A stretch of 64,000 bases of DNA. Source: Spirochaetota bacterium. Its GTDB lineage: Bacteria > Spirochaetota > UBA4802 > JAGODF01. Of this stretch, positions 16,956-26,220 are shown piece after piece. The notes below the pieces were generated by a model. That model was not told the DNA's origin. It did no database searches and saw nothing but the letters and a program-made list of their open reading frames with translations. The stretch is from contig JARKUF010000007.1 of NCBI GenBank assembly GCA_029974015.1, positions 26,341 to 90,340 of the forward strand, given 5' to 3'. The position numbers were made by a program, and so were the translations under genes. Each line of letters starts with the position of its first letter. The first letter of the stretch is position 1.

Positions 16956-18155
16956 CTACTGTATGTTCTCGATGAGCACGGCGCCCCCCATGCCCCCCCC
17001 CACGCAGAGGGTGGCGATACCAAGCTTCAAATTGCGCTTTTTCATCTCGTAGATGAGGGATATCATGATGCGCGCACCTGTGCATCCCACGGGATGGCCA
17101 AGGGCGATGCCTGAACCGTTCAAGTTCACCTTTGTCCTATCGAGGCCAAGGCCCCTCTCCACGGAAAGATACTGGGCCGCAAAGGCTTCGTTGCATTCGA
17201 AGAGCTCGATATCGTCGATCTTTTTGCCTGTTTTTTTCAGGAGCTTCGTCACGGCGGGGACAGGCCCGTATCCCATCAGGTGGGGCTCGCACCCGGCAAT
17301 GGCGTTACTTACAATGCGGGCGAGGGGCTTTTTCCCCATCTTTGCCGCTGTGCCCGCCGAGGTTATAACCATGGCGGCCGCGCCGTCGTTGAGCCCTGAG
17401 GAGTTGCCGGCTGTGACGGTGCCGGACTTTTTGAACACCGGCTTCAGGGCCGCCAGGCTCTCCAGGGTAATATCGCGCCGTGCATGTTCGTCTGTGGTGA
17501 ACATCTTCGGCTCGCCTTTCCGCTGAGGGACCGGCACGGGAACAATCTCATCCTTAAACCTGCCGGAGTCGATGGCGGCAATGGCTTTCTTATGGCTCTC
17601 GAAAGCCACCTGGTCCTGGTCTTCCCGGCTGATAGAATATTTTTCCGCGAGGTTTTCAGCGGTCTGCCCCATGATGTACCCGTCCCCGAGGAGATGGCTC
17701 CCGGAGTGGAGGAGCTCCCACATCACGTCGGTCATCTCGCCGTGTTGGAGCCGGGCGCCCCACCGGGCCTGTTTGAGGACATAGGGGGCGTTGGACATCG
17801 ACTCGACGCCTCCGGCAAGGACGATGTCGGAATCGCCGGCGATGATCTGCTGGGACGCGAAGATGGCGGCCTGCATGCCCGAGGCGCACTGGCGCTGTAT
17901 GGTGGTTGCCGGAATTTCTACGGGAATGCCGGCCTTCAGCATCGCCGTGCGGGCCGTGTTCGCTTCATCGGAGGTCTGGATGCAGTCACCGAAGATGACG
18001 TCATCAAGCTGCGCCCCTTCCACTCCCGCTCTCTTTAGCGCTTCCTGCATTACCAGGGCGCCTAACTCGTGGGCCCTTACGTTTTTAAGGGACTGGCCGA
18101 AGCTCCCGATGGGCGTACGGCATCCCGACAATATGACGATATCCTTGTCTGACAT
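16956..18155 (-). CDS. Acetyl-CoA C-acetyltransferase (thiolase)
   Basis: Thiolases cleave or form 3-ketoacyl-CoA at the end of beta-oxidation or the start of acetoacetyl-CoA synthesis. The 399-residue protein has the three active-site motifs: C90 (IQRQCASGMQA), GHPVGCTGARI near residue 350, and CVGGGMGG near the C-terminus. Length and the opening SDKDIVILSGCRTPIGSFG are typical of AtoB/PhaA-type enzymes. It is monocistronic and convergent with the ThiF-like gene. Sequence alone does not separate the biosynthetic and degradative roles. Confidence 0.95.
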   Translation of the reverse strand: MSDKDIVILSGCRTPIGSFGQSLKNVRAHELGALVMQEALKRAGVEGAQLDDVIFGDCIQTSDEANTARTAMLKAGIPVEIPATTIQRQCASGMQAAIFASQQIIAGDSDIVLAGGVESMSNAPYVLKQARWGARLQHGEMTDVMWELLHSGSHLLGDGYIMGQTAENLAEKYSISREDQDQVAFESHKKAIAAIDSGRFKDEIVPVPVPQRKGEPKMFTTDEHARRDITLESLAALKPVFKKSGTVTAGNSSGLNDGAAAMVITSAGTAAKMGKKPLARIVSNAIAGCEPHLMGYGPVPAVTKLLKKTGKKIDDIELFECNEAFAAQYLSVERGLGLDRTKVNLNGSGIALGHPVGCTGARIMISLIYEMKKRNLKLGIATLCVGGGMGGAVLIENIQ

Positions 18156-18445
18156 GGTGGACTCCTGTAATTTTTTTTATCCGGGCCCGGTTTCGCAAGC
18201 TGTTTTACAGGGGCCGGCGGGGCGGACTGAATCGCTTTCCTGCTGGTATGATTTTCCAGGACCTTGAAGCTGGCAAGTGAAATTTTTTCCTCATTGAAAA
18301 AATGGACCGCAATTGCGGTTTATCTTTCTTGAACACAGGGCACACAAAGAAACGCATTTCTCCTGCGAAATCCCGTCGCATACGCCTCGTCGCCCATCAC
18401 GCAGTTTGATCATCAAAAGGCGTAATTTCCCAAGGATATTTTTAA

Positions 18446-18474
18446 TTGACGTAAAGAGAAGATATAAATATTCT
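18446..18474 (+). promoter_or_regulatory. Sigma-70-type promoter for the secreted protein/lipoprotein pair
   Basis: TTGACG (18446-18451), a 17-bp spacer and TATTCT (18469-18474) lie 47 bp before the ATG at 18521. An AT-rich leader and a strong ribosome site (GGGAGGAAAA) follow. The rest of the 18156-18520 spacer shows no gene or repeat. Confidence 0.6.
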
Positions 18475-18520
18475 ATTAAAGAATCCCAATATTCTTCATC
18501 AAAACCCGGGAGGAAAACCG

Positions 18521-19930
18521 ATGAAATGCCGGGCCTGTATTGCGCTCCTGTCAGCAGTGGCGATCTTTCTGCTCTTATCAAATCCTACGGTCGCCGCGGT
18601 GTATGAGGCATCGACTCTGCATAACGCCGTTGCCCGCAGCGAGACGGTCCTTGACCTGTTTTTCGAACGCTGGGAAAGGATCCATAACATGGACCTGTAC
18701 TTTGACTGGTTCGGAAAAATAAACTGGGTCCAGGGATTCCATGTGAATTCCGTGAACCGGGGAAACGGGGAAAAACAGGCCGTGGACATGCGGCTGGTTC
18801 GGGCTTACGGCAGCCTCACTGTGAACATACCCGTTATTGGAGGATATGGCAAAGAGGACATTAAGAAACGCCTTCGGTATGGCACCGGCAAATACGCCGA
18901 ACTTGAAGACCCCGAGGGAAAACAAAAAGAGGAAGGGGGCTATGTGAAGCCGAAGAACCTGATCCTCGGTTTCACCGCCACGGGCTTCCACTATGGCCTC
19001 ACAAGGCAGGGCACCGTAAACCGCGGCGCCGCCGGAGAGGAAACCTTCACCGACTACAAGTACACCCAGTTTTTTGACGACATATTCGCGGCATCGCTCC
19101 TGTACAGGCCCTATTTTCACATCCACATCGGAACGGTCCTGAGCCGGCAATTCGAACCGCGGGACGACGGTACCATGAGCTACAGCAATCCTACAGAAAG
19201 CTCTAATAGATATTTTGTGGCGTCGAACCTGCTATCCTTCCTAAACTTAAACGCCACGACGAGAAAGAACGAGATGGAATCCCTCTCTGTGGGAATCATC
19301 GTAAACGAAATAGCGGGTTTTGTGAACAAGAAAATGGGAGACTCTTACCCGCAGCTCTCAATCACCTACAAGCAGTTGAACCTTTTCAACGACAGGCTCT
19401 ACGACCCTGTCTGGGTGAAAAGCTACTATATTAGTGGAACATCAATACCAAAATCCTCCACCATGTCCGACAGCGAGCGCGAGGAGGCGAAGCTCTATAC
19501 TCTCAGCGTAGGCCTAAAAGGATTTATAGGGGATTACTTCTTCATTGACCTCCTCGCCGAGGCCCAGAAGCCGGGAGCCGACCTGGTGTCGCGCCTTACG
19601 AAGAGCAAAATCAACTACGCCGTGTGGCGCGATCTAAGGGCCATGGCGGGATATAACTTTTTAGGACCCCGGATCAACCAGGGAGAGATGCTCCTGGCCT
19701 CCCTGGGCATGAGCAGGTTCTGGGACCCGGCGATCCCCATCCACCGCAGTTCGGGGACAAGCTACCACGTCTATGGAGGAATCTTCAAGCTCGAGGGACG
19801 GACCTTTATCTTCGACATACCCTTCGGCATGGAACTCTTAGTATCGCGCAACTTCTCCCCCGAACTGCGCAGGATGGTAGAAACCGTGGACAAATGGGTC
19901 TACGAGGGCAGTTTCAACATGAGCTTCTAA
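18521..19930 (+). CDS. Secreted protein of unknown family, possible outer-membrane protein
   Basis: This 469-residue protein has a clear signal peptide (hydrophobic core ALLSAVAIFLLLS, cleavage near VAA at about 26). The mature part is rich in aromatic residues and alternating polar/hydrophobic stretches such as NLILGFTATGFHYGL and YFFIDLLAEAQ, and ends in an aromatic residue (GSFNMSF). These are features of an outer-membrane beta-barrel, but I recognise no family and this is inference. The first mature segment (18599-18720) contains several Glu/Arg-rich helices. It has its own promoter and is followed 12 bp later by a lipoprotein gene. Confidence 0.7.
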   Translation: MKCRACIALLSAVAIFLLLSNPTVAAVYEASTLHNAVARSETVLDLFFERWERIHNMDLYFDWFGKINWVQGFHVNSVNRGNGEKQAVDMRLVRAYGSLTVNIPVIGGYGKEDIKKRLRYGTGKYAELEDPEGKQKEEGGYVKPKNLILGFTATGFHYGLTRQGTVNRGAAGEETFTDYKYTQFFDDIFAASLLYRPYFHIHIGTVLSRQFEPRDDGTMSYSNPTESSNRYFVASNLLSFLNLNATTRKNEMESLSVGIIVNEIAGFVNKKMGDSYPQLSITYKQLNLFNDRLYDPVWVKSYYISGTSIPKSSTMSDSEREEAKLYTLSVGLKGFIGDYFFIDLLAEAQKPGADLVSRLTKSKINYAVWRDLRAMAGYNFLGPRINQGEMLLASLGMSRFWDPAIPIHRSSGTSYHVYGGIFKLEGRTFIFDIPFGMELLVSRNFSPELRRMVETVDKWVYEGSFNMSF

Positions 19931-19942
19931 GGGAGGACAGCC

Positions 19943-20524
19943 ATGGAAAGGAAAAAACTGTTTAGACGATATATCATCTTGCTCAACATCGCCATATTCA
20001 TCACATTGACCGCCTGCTCCTATGTGGTCGACATGGTGGAGCGCACCATCACCAAGCGGGCCTCGTTCTCGATATCGGCGACATATGATCCGGGGACACG
20101 CTCCGTTACACTGTCCTGGAGGGAATCTCCCGGTGGAAATTTTGCCGGATATGAAGTGTATATGACGGAATATCCGGATGATGAATATTCGGGATATACA
20201 ATTGTTGCGGGTCCAAACAATCTTGGCCCCCCCCTATCCGGACAGCCTTACTATGACAACTCTCCATTTCTTTCTAATTCCGGAAAAAGGTCATATGTTT
20301 TCGATTCTGTCCATTTATATGAAAAACTTCAATTTGATGGAGTAATAACACCTGGCACAACTGTTAGATATTTTTTCAGGCTTGGGATTATTAACTGGGA
20401 TGAAGATCAGGATGAACGAACAAGCAAAAACGGTTACACGGGAAACACATTCCAGGATTATTGTGCGCATACGGACATTGGGGAAATAAGCGGCAGTGCA
20501 GTTGTCGATATTATAAGCTGGTAG
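19943..20524 (+). CDS. Putative lipoprotein with fibronectin-III-like segment
   Basis: This 193-residue product has a lipoprotein signal peptide ending in the lipobox LTAC, giving lipidation at Cys25. The mature protein includes RSVTLSWRESPGGNFAGYEV, the usual first strands of a fibronectin type III-like domain. There are no recognisable catalytic motifs. It lies 12 bp downstream of the preceding secreted protein in the same transcription unit. A surface or periplasmic partnership with that protein is plausible but unproven. Base composition drops to a clearly AT-richer level after about 20130. Confidence 0.7.
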   Translation: MERKKLFRRYIILLNIAIFITLTACSYVVDMVERTITKRASFSISATYDPGTRSVTLSWRESPGGNFAGYEVYMTEYPDDEYSGYTIVAGPNNLGPPLSGQPYYDNSPFLSNSGKRSYVFDSVHLYEKLQFDGVITPGTTVRYFFRLGIINWDEDQDERTSKNGYTGNTFQDYCAHTDIGEISGSAVVDIISW

Positions 20525-20549
20525 ATGAAAAAAGCCCGGCCCTTGGCCT

Positions 20550-22100
20550 TTACTCTTCAATCGACACGATTTTTTCTTTCAGATCGTTCGCCATTTCGGC
20601 GATCGATTTTGAGTGCGCATTAATCTCATCGGCCGCCATCGCGCTTGCCTGGGACATCTGGTTTACTTCTGTGATGGTGGACACCACTTCTTCCGCGGCA
20701 TGCTTCTGCTCTCTTGCGGCGCCGTCGATATCGTCTGAACGGGATTTAATTTTTCTAACTTCCTCATGCGCATTTTTATTTGACATGATATACGACATCA
20801 TGCCATCATTCACTCCGGCGATCAATGAGTTGTTTTCCTCAACCCCTTTTAATATTTCCCCGATCAGCTTCACTGTCTCCTGAACCCCCATGGCTCCGTT
20901 GCGCACTTCATCGTCGCTTTTTTTAATGAGGGCGGCTATTTCCTTGACGCTGGTCGAAGTCTGGTCTGCCAGCTTGGATATTTCATCCGCAACGACCGCA
21001 AAGCCCCTGCCGTAATCGCCCGCACGGGCGGCCTCTATGGCCGCATTGAGAGAAAGGAGGTTAATGCGGTCCGAGATGTCGTTTATCATATTTAAAATTC
21101 CCGACATTTCCCGCGAAGTTTCGGAAACCTCGGCCATGCTTTTATCCATGCGTATTATATGTTCTTCTCCGGTGTGCGCCCGCGCTGCAATTTGCTCGGT
21201 GCGTTTAAGCGTTTCCTCTATTTTGGACGACATATCCCCCGTGATGACAGCAAGTTCATCCATCATCCCCGCGAGGGCCGCCATGGCCTCCGACTGCATC
21301 CTGGCCACATTGCTCACATTGTCCGAACCCGCTGAAATTTCCTCCATGGTTGCCGTAATTTCTTCGATTGAAGCGGCCTGGTTTTGAATATTTACCGCGA
21401 ATGTCCGGGAATTCTTTTCCAGCTCTTTGGAAGAACCATCAAGGCTGTCGGAAACCGCCCGCATGGAATGAATGAGCTCTTCATTTATTCCAGTCTGCCG
21501 CAGGCGCTCGCGTTCCGCTTCGTTTTGGCGGACCATCTTTCCTGCTTCATGGAGCCGGACCAGAAGAAAGCCAATAATAAAAGAAATAATCATCGTGATT
21601 CCCATTGATCCGAGAGCGATGATTTTGACTTCCGGCTCCAGGCTTTTAGAAGCGATAGTGCAATATACTAATCCTGCCGTAGCCAGGGCCGTCACCGCGA
21701 TAAAGGTCCGCAGATTGTAGAAAAGGATGCTGAAAAAAATGGGCATGTAAAATGCGAACATGCTTGCGACAAAGCGCCCTCCGGAACCTTTTCCATCGGT
21801 GGAAAGGGCATTAAAGAACAATCCTGCCACCACGATGATTGCAAAAATGTCCACCGCGGCGTTATAATATCCTTTATATATAAGAAATAAATCCAGGATC
21901 ATAAATGCCATAATACCGACGACTACGATATTTAGGGTTTCAAACAAACCGCGCTGCGAAAATGTGTTCATATACGCGATAAAAAACGCAAGAATAGGTA
22001 TCACAAAAATGCAAAGATATACGAAATACCGCACCCGTACGCGCAGTTCATACGATTCATCGGAATATCGGCCTATCAACGCAGTGATCAATCTTTGCAT
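20550..22100 (-). CDS. Methyl-accepting chemotaxis protein
   Basis: This 516-residue chemoreceptor has about six N-terminal transmembrane helices (about 25-195) instead of a periplasmic ligand domain. It therefore probably senses through the membrane or an intracellular signal. The C-terminal signalling domain has the hairpin-tip region NLLSLNAAIEAARAGDYGRG and the following KLADQTSTSVKEI. No clear HAMP domain is visible. I prefer the ATG at 22100 (GGGGAAA upstream) over a TTG nine codons earlier. It is transcribed alone and convergent with the lipoprotein gene. Confidence 0.92.
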   Translation of the reverse strand: MQRLITALIGRYSDESYELRVRVRYFVYLCIFVIPILAFFIAYMNTFSQRGLFETLNIVVVGIMAFMILDLFLIYKGYYNAAVDIFAIIVVAGLFFNALSTDGKGSGGRFVASMFAFYMPIFFSILFYNLRTFIAVTALATAGLVYCTIASKSLEPEVKIIALGSMGITMIISFIIGFLLVRLHEAGKMVRQNEAERERLRQTGINEELIHSMRAVSDSLDGSSKELEKNSRTFAVNIQNQAASIEEITATMEEISAGSDNVSNVARMQSEAMAALAGMMDELAVITGDMSSKIEETLKRTEQIAARAHTGEEHIIRMDKSMAEVSETSREMSGILNMINDISDRINLLSLNAAIEAARAGDYGRGFAVVADEISKLADQTSTSVKEIAALIKKSDDEVRNGAMGVQETVKLIGEILKGVEENNSLIAGVNDGMMSYIMSNKNAHEEVRKIKSRSDDIDGAAREQKHAAEEVVSTITEVNQMSQASAMAADEINAHSKSIAEMANDLKEKIVSIEE

Positions 22101-22290
22101 GAGAGTTTCCCCATTTTTTTTGTACAACTGACATAAATGGTAGTATTTACATGTTCTGGCAAGGCAATTTTGATAAAGGAGAAGGAAATCCGGAAAAAGT
22201 ACTTGCCCGCCCCCGCCACATTGTTAATAAAAGAAAAAACTGACGGCTTGTTTCCATCAGATAAAATTAAAGACCCTCTGGACAATTAGA

Positions 22291-23463
22291 ATGAACTACA
22301 TAATCATCGGAAATGGAGTGGCGGGGACCGAGGCCGCCATGGCCATAAGGAAGACCGACCCCGACGGCGAAATTACAGTCATTTCCGAGTCAAAGCATCC
22401 CTTCTACTACCGGCCCCGTATTATCGACTACCTCGCCGGTGAAATTACGGTCGACAAATTCACACTTTATGGCGATGAGCACTATGCGAAAAACCGCATT
22501 ACATGCGTCCTCGGAACGCGCATAGCCTCCATCGACGCGAAAAACCGGTCCGCCCTGGATACGGAGGGGCGCGCCTACCCCTACGACAGGCTTCTCATAG
22601 CCACGGGTGCCGATCCGTATGTCCCGCCCCTGGAAGGCGCGGGACTGCACGGGGTCTTTACCATCCGGGGCATCACGGACGCGGACCGCATTATCGGTTT
22701 TTGTCAAAACATTGAAGATATCGTTGTCCTGGGAGGGGGCCTCCTCGGCCTTGAAACGGCCAACGCCCTTTTACGCTTCGCGAAACGCATAACCGTAGTG
22801 GAATACTTCGAATGGCTTCTTCCGCGGCAATTGGACCGCACGGGGGGGGCCATGCTTCAGGACATGCTTGAAAAAAAAGGCTTGTGCTTCGCCCTTGGCG
22901 AGAGCGTCCTTTCCATCCGGGGCGAAGGCGCTGTGGAATCGGTGCTTCTGAAATCCGGGAAAGAGATACCCGCCGGGGCCGTCATCATATCGACCGGCAT
23001 TAAAGGAAGAAACGAACTGGCCGTCTCGGCGGGGGCCGCGGTGAAAAAAGGTATTGTTGTGGACGATTTCATGGCCACCTCCGTGGAGGGGATCTTCGCC
23101 GCCGGCGATCCGGCGGAACACGACGGGTGCCTATACGGCATCTGGCCAGCGGCGAGGGAGCAGGGCCGCATCGCCGGGTTGAACATGGCGGGGGCGGCGA
23201 CGCCGTACCGAAAAACCCTGCCAAGCAACGCCCTCAAAATCACCGGAATCGACCTTTACTCCGCGGGTGAGTTCAACCGTGACGACGCGGAGACCTTTTC
23301 CTGTTCCCTTGACGGTTCCTACATCAAGTACCTGCAAAAAGGCGGCCCCCTGGGCGCCATCATCCTGGGCGATCCCGGGGCCATAAAAATCGCTAAGAAC
23401 GTCATGGAGAGGAATGGAGACCCGGCGGAACTCAGGAAAATCATTGGGCTTACTTCGTCGTAA
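22291..23463 (+). CDS. FAD-dependent NAD(P)H oxidoreductase (rubredoxin/nitrite-reductase-like)
   Basis: This 390-residue flavoprotein of the pyridine nucleotide-disulfide superfamily has the FAD-binding motif at the N-terminus (YIIIGNGVAGTEAA), the second motif LLIATGADPYVPP, the NAD-binding motif VVLGGGLLGLETA (about 145-157), and the FAD-binding GIFAAGDPAE (about 270). There is no CxxxxC redox-active disulfide. It therefore groups with rubredoxin reductases and NirB/assimilatory-type N-terminal domains that pass electrons to a separate acceptor, which is not encoded nearby. It has no close downstream partner. Confidence 0.85.
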   Translation: MNYIIIGNGVAGTEAAMAIRKTDPDGEITVISESKHPFYYRPRIIDYLAGEITVDKFTLYGDEHYAKNRITCVLGTRIASIDAKNRSALDTEGRAYPYDRLLIATGADPYVPPLEGAGLHGVFTIRGITDADRIIGFCQNIEDIVVLGGGLLGLETANALLRFAKRITVVEYFEWLLPRQLDRTGGAMLQDMLEKKGLCFALGESVLSIRGEGAVESVLLKSGKEIPAGAVIISTGIKGRNELAVSAGAAVKKGIVVDDFMATSVEGIFAAGDPAEHDGCLYGIWPAAREQGRIAGLNMAGAATPYRKTLPSNALKITGIDLYSAGEFNRDDAETFSCSLDGSYIKYLQKGGPLGAIILGDPGAIKIAKNVMERNGDPAELRKIIGLTSS

Positions 23464-23468
23464 TTATT

Positions 23469-23560
23469 CATGGCAATCTTTAACAATTAGGCTTTCCCGC
23501 CCGCCGAAGGCGGGCGGGAAAACTTAGTTTTTGTGATTGCCCTTAATTTTTAAATTTTCC
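23469..23560. repeat. Palindromic intergenic repeat, copy D
   Basis: A near-perfect hairpin (TTTCCCGCCCGCC-GAAG-GCGGGCGGGAAA) is flanked by GGCAATCTTTAACAATTAG and by TTAGTTTTTGTGATTGCCC. Read on the minus strand, it aligns with the copies at 34158 and 62031 (GGC.GTCACAAAAAC...). It starts 6 bp after a stop codon and ends 31 bp before the next start. Confidence 0.8.
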
Positions 23561-23590
23561 CTCATATCACACACGGAGGATACAGGCGCC

Positions 23591-24589
23591 ATGAAGAACA
23601 AGAAAGCTGCAGCGGCCATAGGGGTGGTCCTCCTCCTGGCACTGACCTATTTTATCTTCAGCAGGGACGGCGGAGGAGACACGGAGCTCAACATCATCGG
23701 CAGTTCCGCGAAGATCTCCGCGCAAGACATCCACCTGAACATGAAGGGAATCCAGTTTGAACCCGACACCATAGGAAAGTTATTCTCAAGCAGCGCCGCC
23801 ACTCCCTTCACGGTGAAATTCTTTAAATTCCTCCAGCGGCGTTTCAAGGACATGGATTTTGACGCCCACCTCCGGGCCGTGGAGGAATATCTCAACCGGA
23901 CCATGGACCCCCGGCGCGCCGCCGAAATGTTCGATCTGTACAAGCGTTTCTGCAACTACGAAAAGGGGCTCCTGGAAGCGGCGAAGGGATGGACCACCCC
24001 CGGGACCCCAAAGGACGCCCTCAAATATCTTCGCAATGTACAGGAATACCGGCGCACTTTCTTCGGCAATGAATTGGCGGACGTGCTCTTCGGCGCACAG
24101 GTGAAGCACCAGGAATATTCAATCCGCAAACAGGAGATTATCGACCGGAAGGATCTCTACGGCGCCGACAAAGAAAAACAGATACAAAAACTCCGCGGGG
24201 AAATGTGGGGCGACGATGCCGCCACCATCGACAACAATCTCCGGCCCTACGACCAATACCAGGAGAAGCTCGCGGTCTACAACAAGGACCTGGAAGAGTT
24301 GAATGAAACGGACAGGAAGGAGAAGATACGGGAGTACCGGGAGAGGTACTTTTCCCCGGAACAGGTGGCGCGCCTGGAAAAGGTTGACGAACAATTAGAG
24401 GGTGAAAAACGAACCGAGGGGGAGTATCGGACGAAAGAGCGGAAGATCATGTCCGATCCGAACCTTGACCCACAGGAGAAGGAGCAGAAAATCCAGGAGC
24501 TTCAAAACGAACTCTTCGGCGAAGAGGCCGACGCCTTCCGGCGCCGGGAGACAATCCGAAAGGCGGAGGAGGCGTTCAAAAAGCGTTAA
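23591..24589 (+). CDS. Lipase chaperone/foldase-like protein (LifO/LimK family)
   Basis: This 332-residue protein looks like a membrane-anchored lipase-specific foldase. It has one N-terminal transmembrane helix (about 6-22) and is otherwise highly charged and helical. It also has the family's C-terminal repeat pattern: RYFSPEQVARLEKVDEQ, then short helices with LDPQEKEQKIQELQNELFG and EADAFRRRE. In proteobacteria such foldases fold a secreted class I/II lipase encoded next door; no lipase gene is visible here. The ATG at 23591 has GGAGG upstream, and a longer frame to 23537 adds only unrelated residues. Confidence 0.75.
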   Translation: MKNKKAAAAIGVVLLLALTYFIFSRDGGGDTELNIIGSSAKISAQDIHLNMKGIQFEPDTIGKLFSSSAATPFTVKFFKFLQRRFKDMDFDAHLRAVEEYLNRTMDPRRAAEMFDLYKRFCNYEKGLLEAAKGWTTPGTPKDALKYLRNVQEYRRTFFGNELADVLFGAQVKHQEYSIRKQEIIDRKDLYGADKEKQIQKLRGEMWGDDAATIDNNLRPYDQYQEKLAVYNKDLEELNETDRKEKIREYRERYFSPEQVARLEKVDEQLEGEKRTEGEYRTKERKIMSDPNLDPQEKEQKIQELQNELFGEEADAFRRRETIRKAEEAFKKR

Positions 24590-24604
24590 GCCGCCGAACG
24601 GCTT

Positions 24605-24634
24605 GTGGAACGCATTTGTCAAAATGCGTTCCAC
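24605..24634. terminator. Strong hairpin between convergent genes
   Basis: GTGGAACGCATTT pairs perfectly with AAATGCGTTCCAC around GTCA. It is preceded by a second short hairpin (24588-24604, AAGCCG/CGGCTT). It lies between the foldase-like gene and lnt, which are convergent. The GGAACGCA arm is shared with the palindrome at 63167-63200. Confidence 0.5.
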
Positions 24635-24667
24635 TTCCCTGTGAAGGCATTCACTTCGCCTCCGGGG

Positions 24668-26218
24668 CTATCCTTTCAACACCGCCGTCCCCAGGGCCCC
24701 GGCTACGAAGAGGACCGCCAGATAAAGGACAATATCGCCCGCCATCGTGTAGGGCGATTTTTCATCCATCAGCCTCACCTCCGCGTCGATCCTTTCTTCC
24801 GTAAAAAGCCCGGTCCTGGCGGCGCATTCTCCCCACGGGGCCACCACGGCGGAAATCCCGCTATTGGAAGCAACAATCATGTATCGCCGGTTCTCCACCG
24901 CCCGGAGTACCGCCGCGTCCAGACTCTGATACGGGTAAGTGCTTCGGCCGAACCATGAATCGTTCGATATGTTGACCAGAAGGGCCGCCCCCCTTGAGGC
25001 CTGGCGGCGCACAAACCAGGGAAACACTTTTTCAAAGCAAATGGAAAAACCCACAGCGACATTTTCAAGGACCGCCACGGAAGGCAGGCTTCCCGCATTG
25101 AAGCGCACCGGGGCTTCGTAAAAACTCCCCAGCAGGCGGGCCCCCCAGGGGGTGGTTTCGGCGAAGGGAAGGAGGATGATTTTATCGTACGCCTTCACGG
25201 CGCCCCGCCCGGAAAGGAAGTAGGCGGAGTTGTACACTACCCCCTCAGCGGCCCTGCGGGTCCCCCCGAAAATCAGAAGGGCGTTTTCCCCGATGTCGCG
25301 GATTATCCCGGCTATCATCGCGTCCCGCAGGGCCGTTCCGGCGTTGAGCACCGTTTCGGGCCACACCACGAGGAACCTGCCGGGGCCTTTTTTTACATCG
25401 CCCGTTAGTTTCATCGACGCTTCATAAATTTCCAGGACATTCCCTTCTGCCCAGCGGTCCCTCAGAGCAAAGCTCCCCTGGACTACCCGGGCGGTGATGC
25501 GGCCCTCCGGCGGGACCGACTCCATCATAGCGCGCCAGCGCGGGACCTGGACAGAGCCGTAGATGATAAGCGCCGCGATGGACGAGGCCGCGATGAGAAG
25601 GGGCGTTCGCACTGCCGCCGAAAGGGGCCCCGGGCGATACCGGCGAAAAGCTTCCGCGAGCTTCCCCTCTCCGGAAGCGCGCCATCTTATCCAGGCAAGG
25701 GCGAGAAGCGAGTTGACCGCCACAATAATGAAAGATATCCCGTGAACGCCGACAATATCGGCCCCTTGAATGAGGCGCGGAAATCCAGCAAGCGAATATC
25801 CCGCAAGCCCCCATGGTAGATAAAGTGGCGCCAGGTCCCTGATAAAATCGCAGAGCACCCAGAGAGAAGGGACCACGAGACCGTGAAAGAAAAGCGAATC
25901 GCGGGCCAGAAAACGGTACGGCAGGGCGAAAAGCCCGTAGAGAAGCGCCATTGGAGCGGACACGGTGCCAAAAAGAAAAAGCAATGACCCCACCGGATTT
26001 ACGCCATAATGAAAATAAAGGGCATTGAATATCCAGTAGGCAAGCACAGTTGAATAGAAGGCGCCAAAAAGCGCGCCCTTTGCGAAGGCCTTTTTGTTCC
26101 CCGCGGGCCCCCGGAGGGAAATGAAAAACGGCACCAGAGCGGCGAAGACCAGGAGAGAAAAGGGCGTCCCGGGAAAGCAGGCGCCATAGATGATGGCGGA
26201 GACGATTACGCTGACCAC
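24668..26218 (-). CDS. lnt: Apolipoprotein N-acyltransferase
   Basis: Lnt adds the third acyl chain to lipoproteins in the inner membrane before outer-membrane sorting. The 516-residue protein has about seven N-terminal transmembrane helices, then a nitrilase-type domain with the catalytic triad E288 (VVWPETVLN), K346 (YDKIILLPFAE) and C394 (FSICFEKVFP), plus LVNISNDSWFG. All key residues are intact. The start is GTG at 26218, two bases after the stop of the upstream aminotransferase gene, so they form one unit. It supports a double-membrane cell plan. Confidence 0.95.
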   Translation of the reverse strand: MVSVIVSAIIYGACFPGTPFSLLVFAALVPFFISLRGPAGNKKAFAKGALFGAFYSTVLAYWIFNALYFHYGVNPVGSLLFLFGTVSAPMALLYGLFALPYRFLARDSLFFHGLVVPSLWVLCDFIRDLAPLYLPWGLAGYSLAGFPRLIQGADIVGVHGISFIIVAVNSLLALAWIRWRASGEGKLAEAFRRYRPGPLSAAVRTPLLIAASSIAALIIYGSVQVPRWRAMMESVPPEGRITARVVQGSFALRDRWAEGNVLEIYEASMKLTGDVKKGPGRFLVVWPETVLNAGTALRDAMIAGIIRDIGENALLIFGGTRRAAEGVVYNSAYFLSGRGAVKAYDKIILLPFAETTPWGARLLGSFYEAPVRFNAGSLPSVAVLENVAVGFSICFEKVFPWFVRRQASRGAALLVNISNDSWFGRSTYPYQSLDAAVLRAVENRRYMIVASNSGISAVVAPWGECAARTGLFTEERIDAEVRLMDEKSPYTMAGDIVLYLAVLFVAGALGTAVLKG

Positions 26219-26220
26219 GT

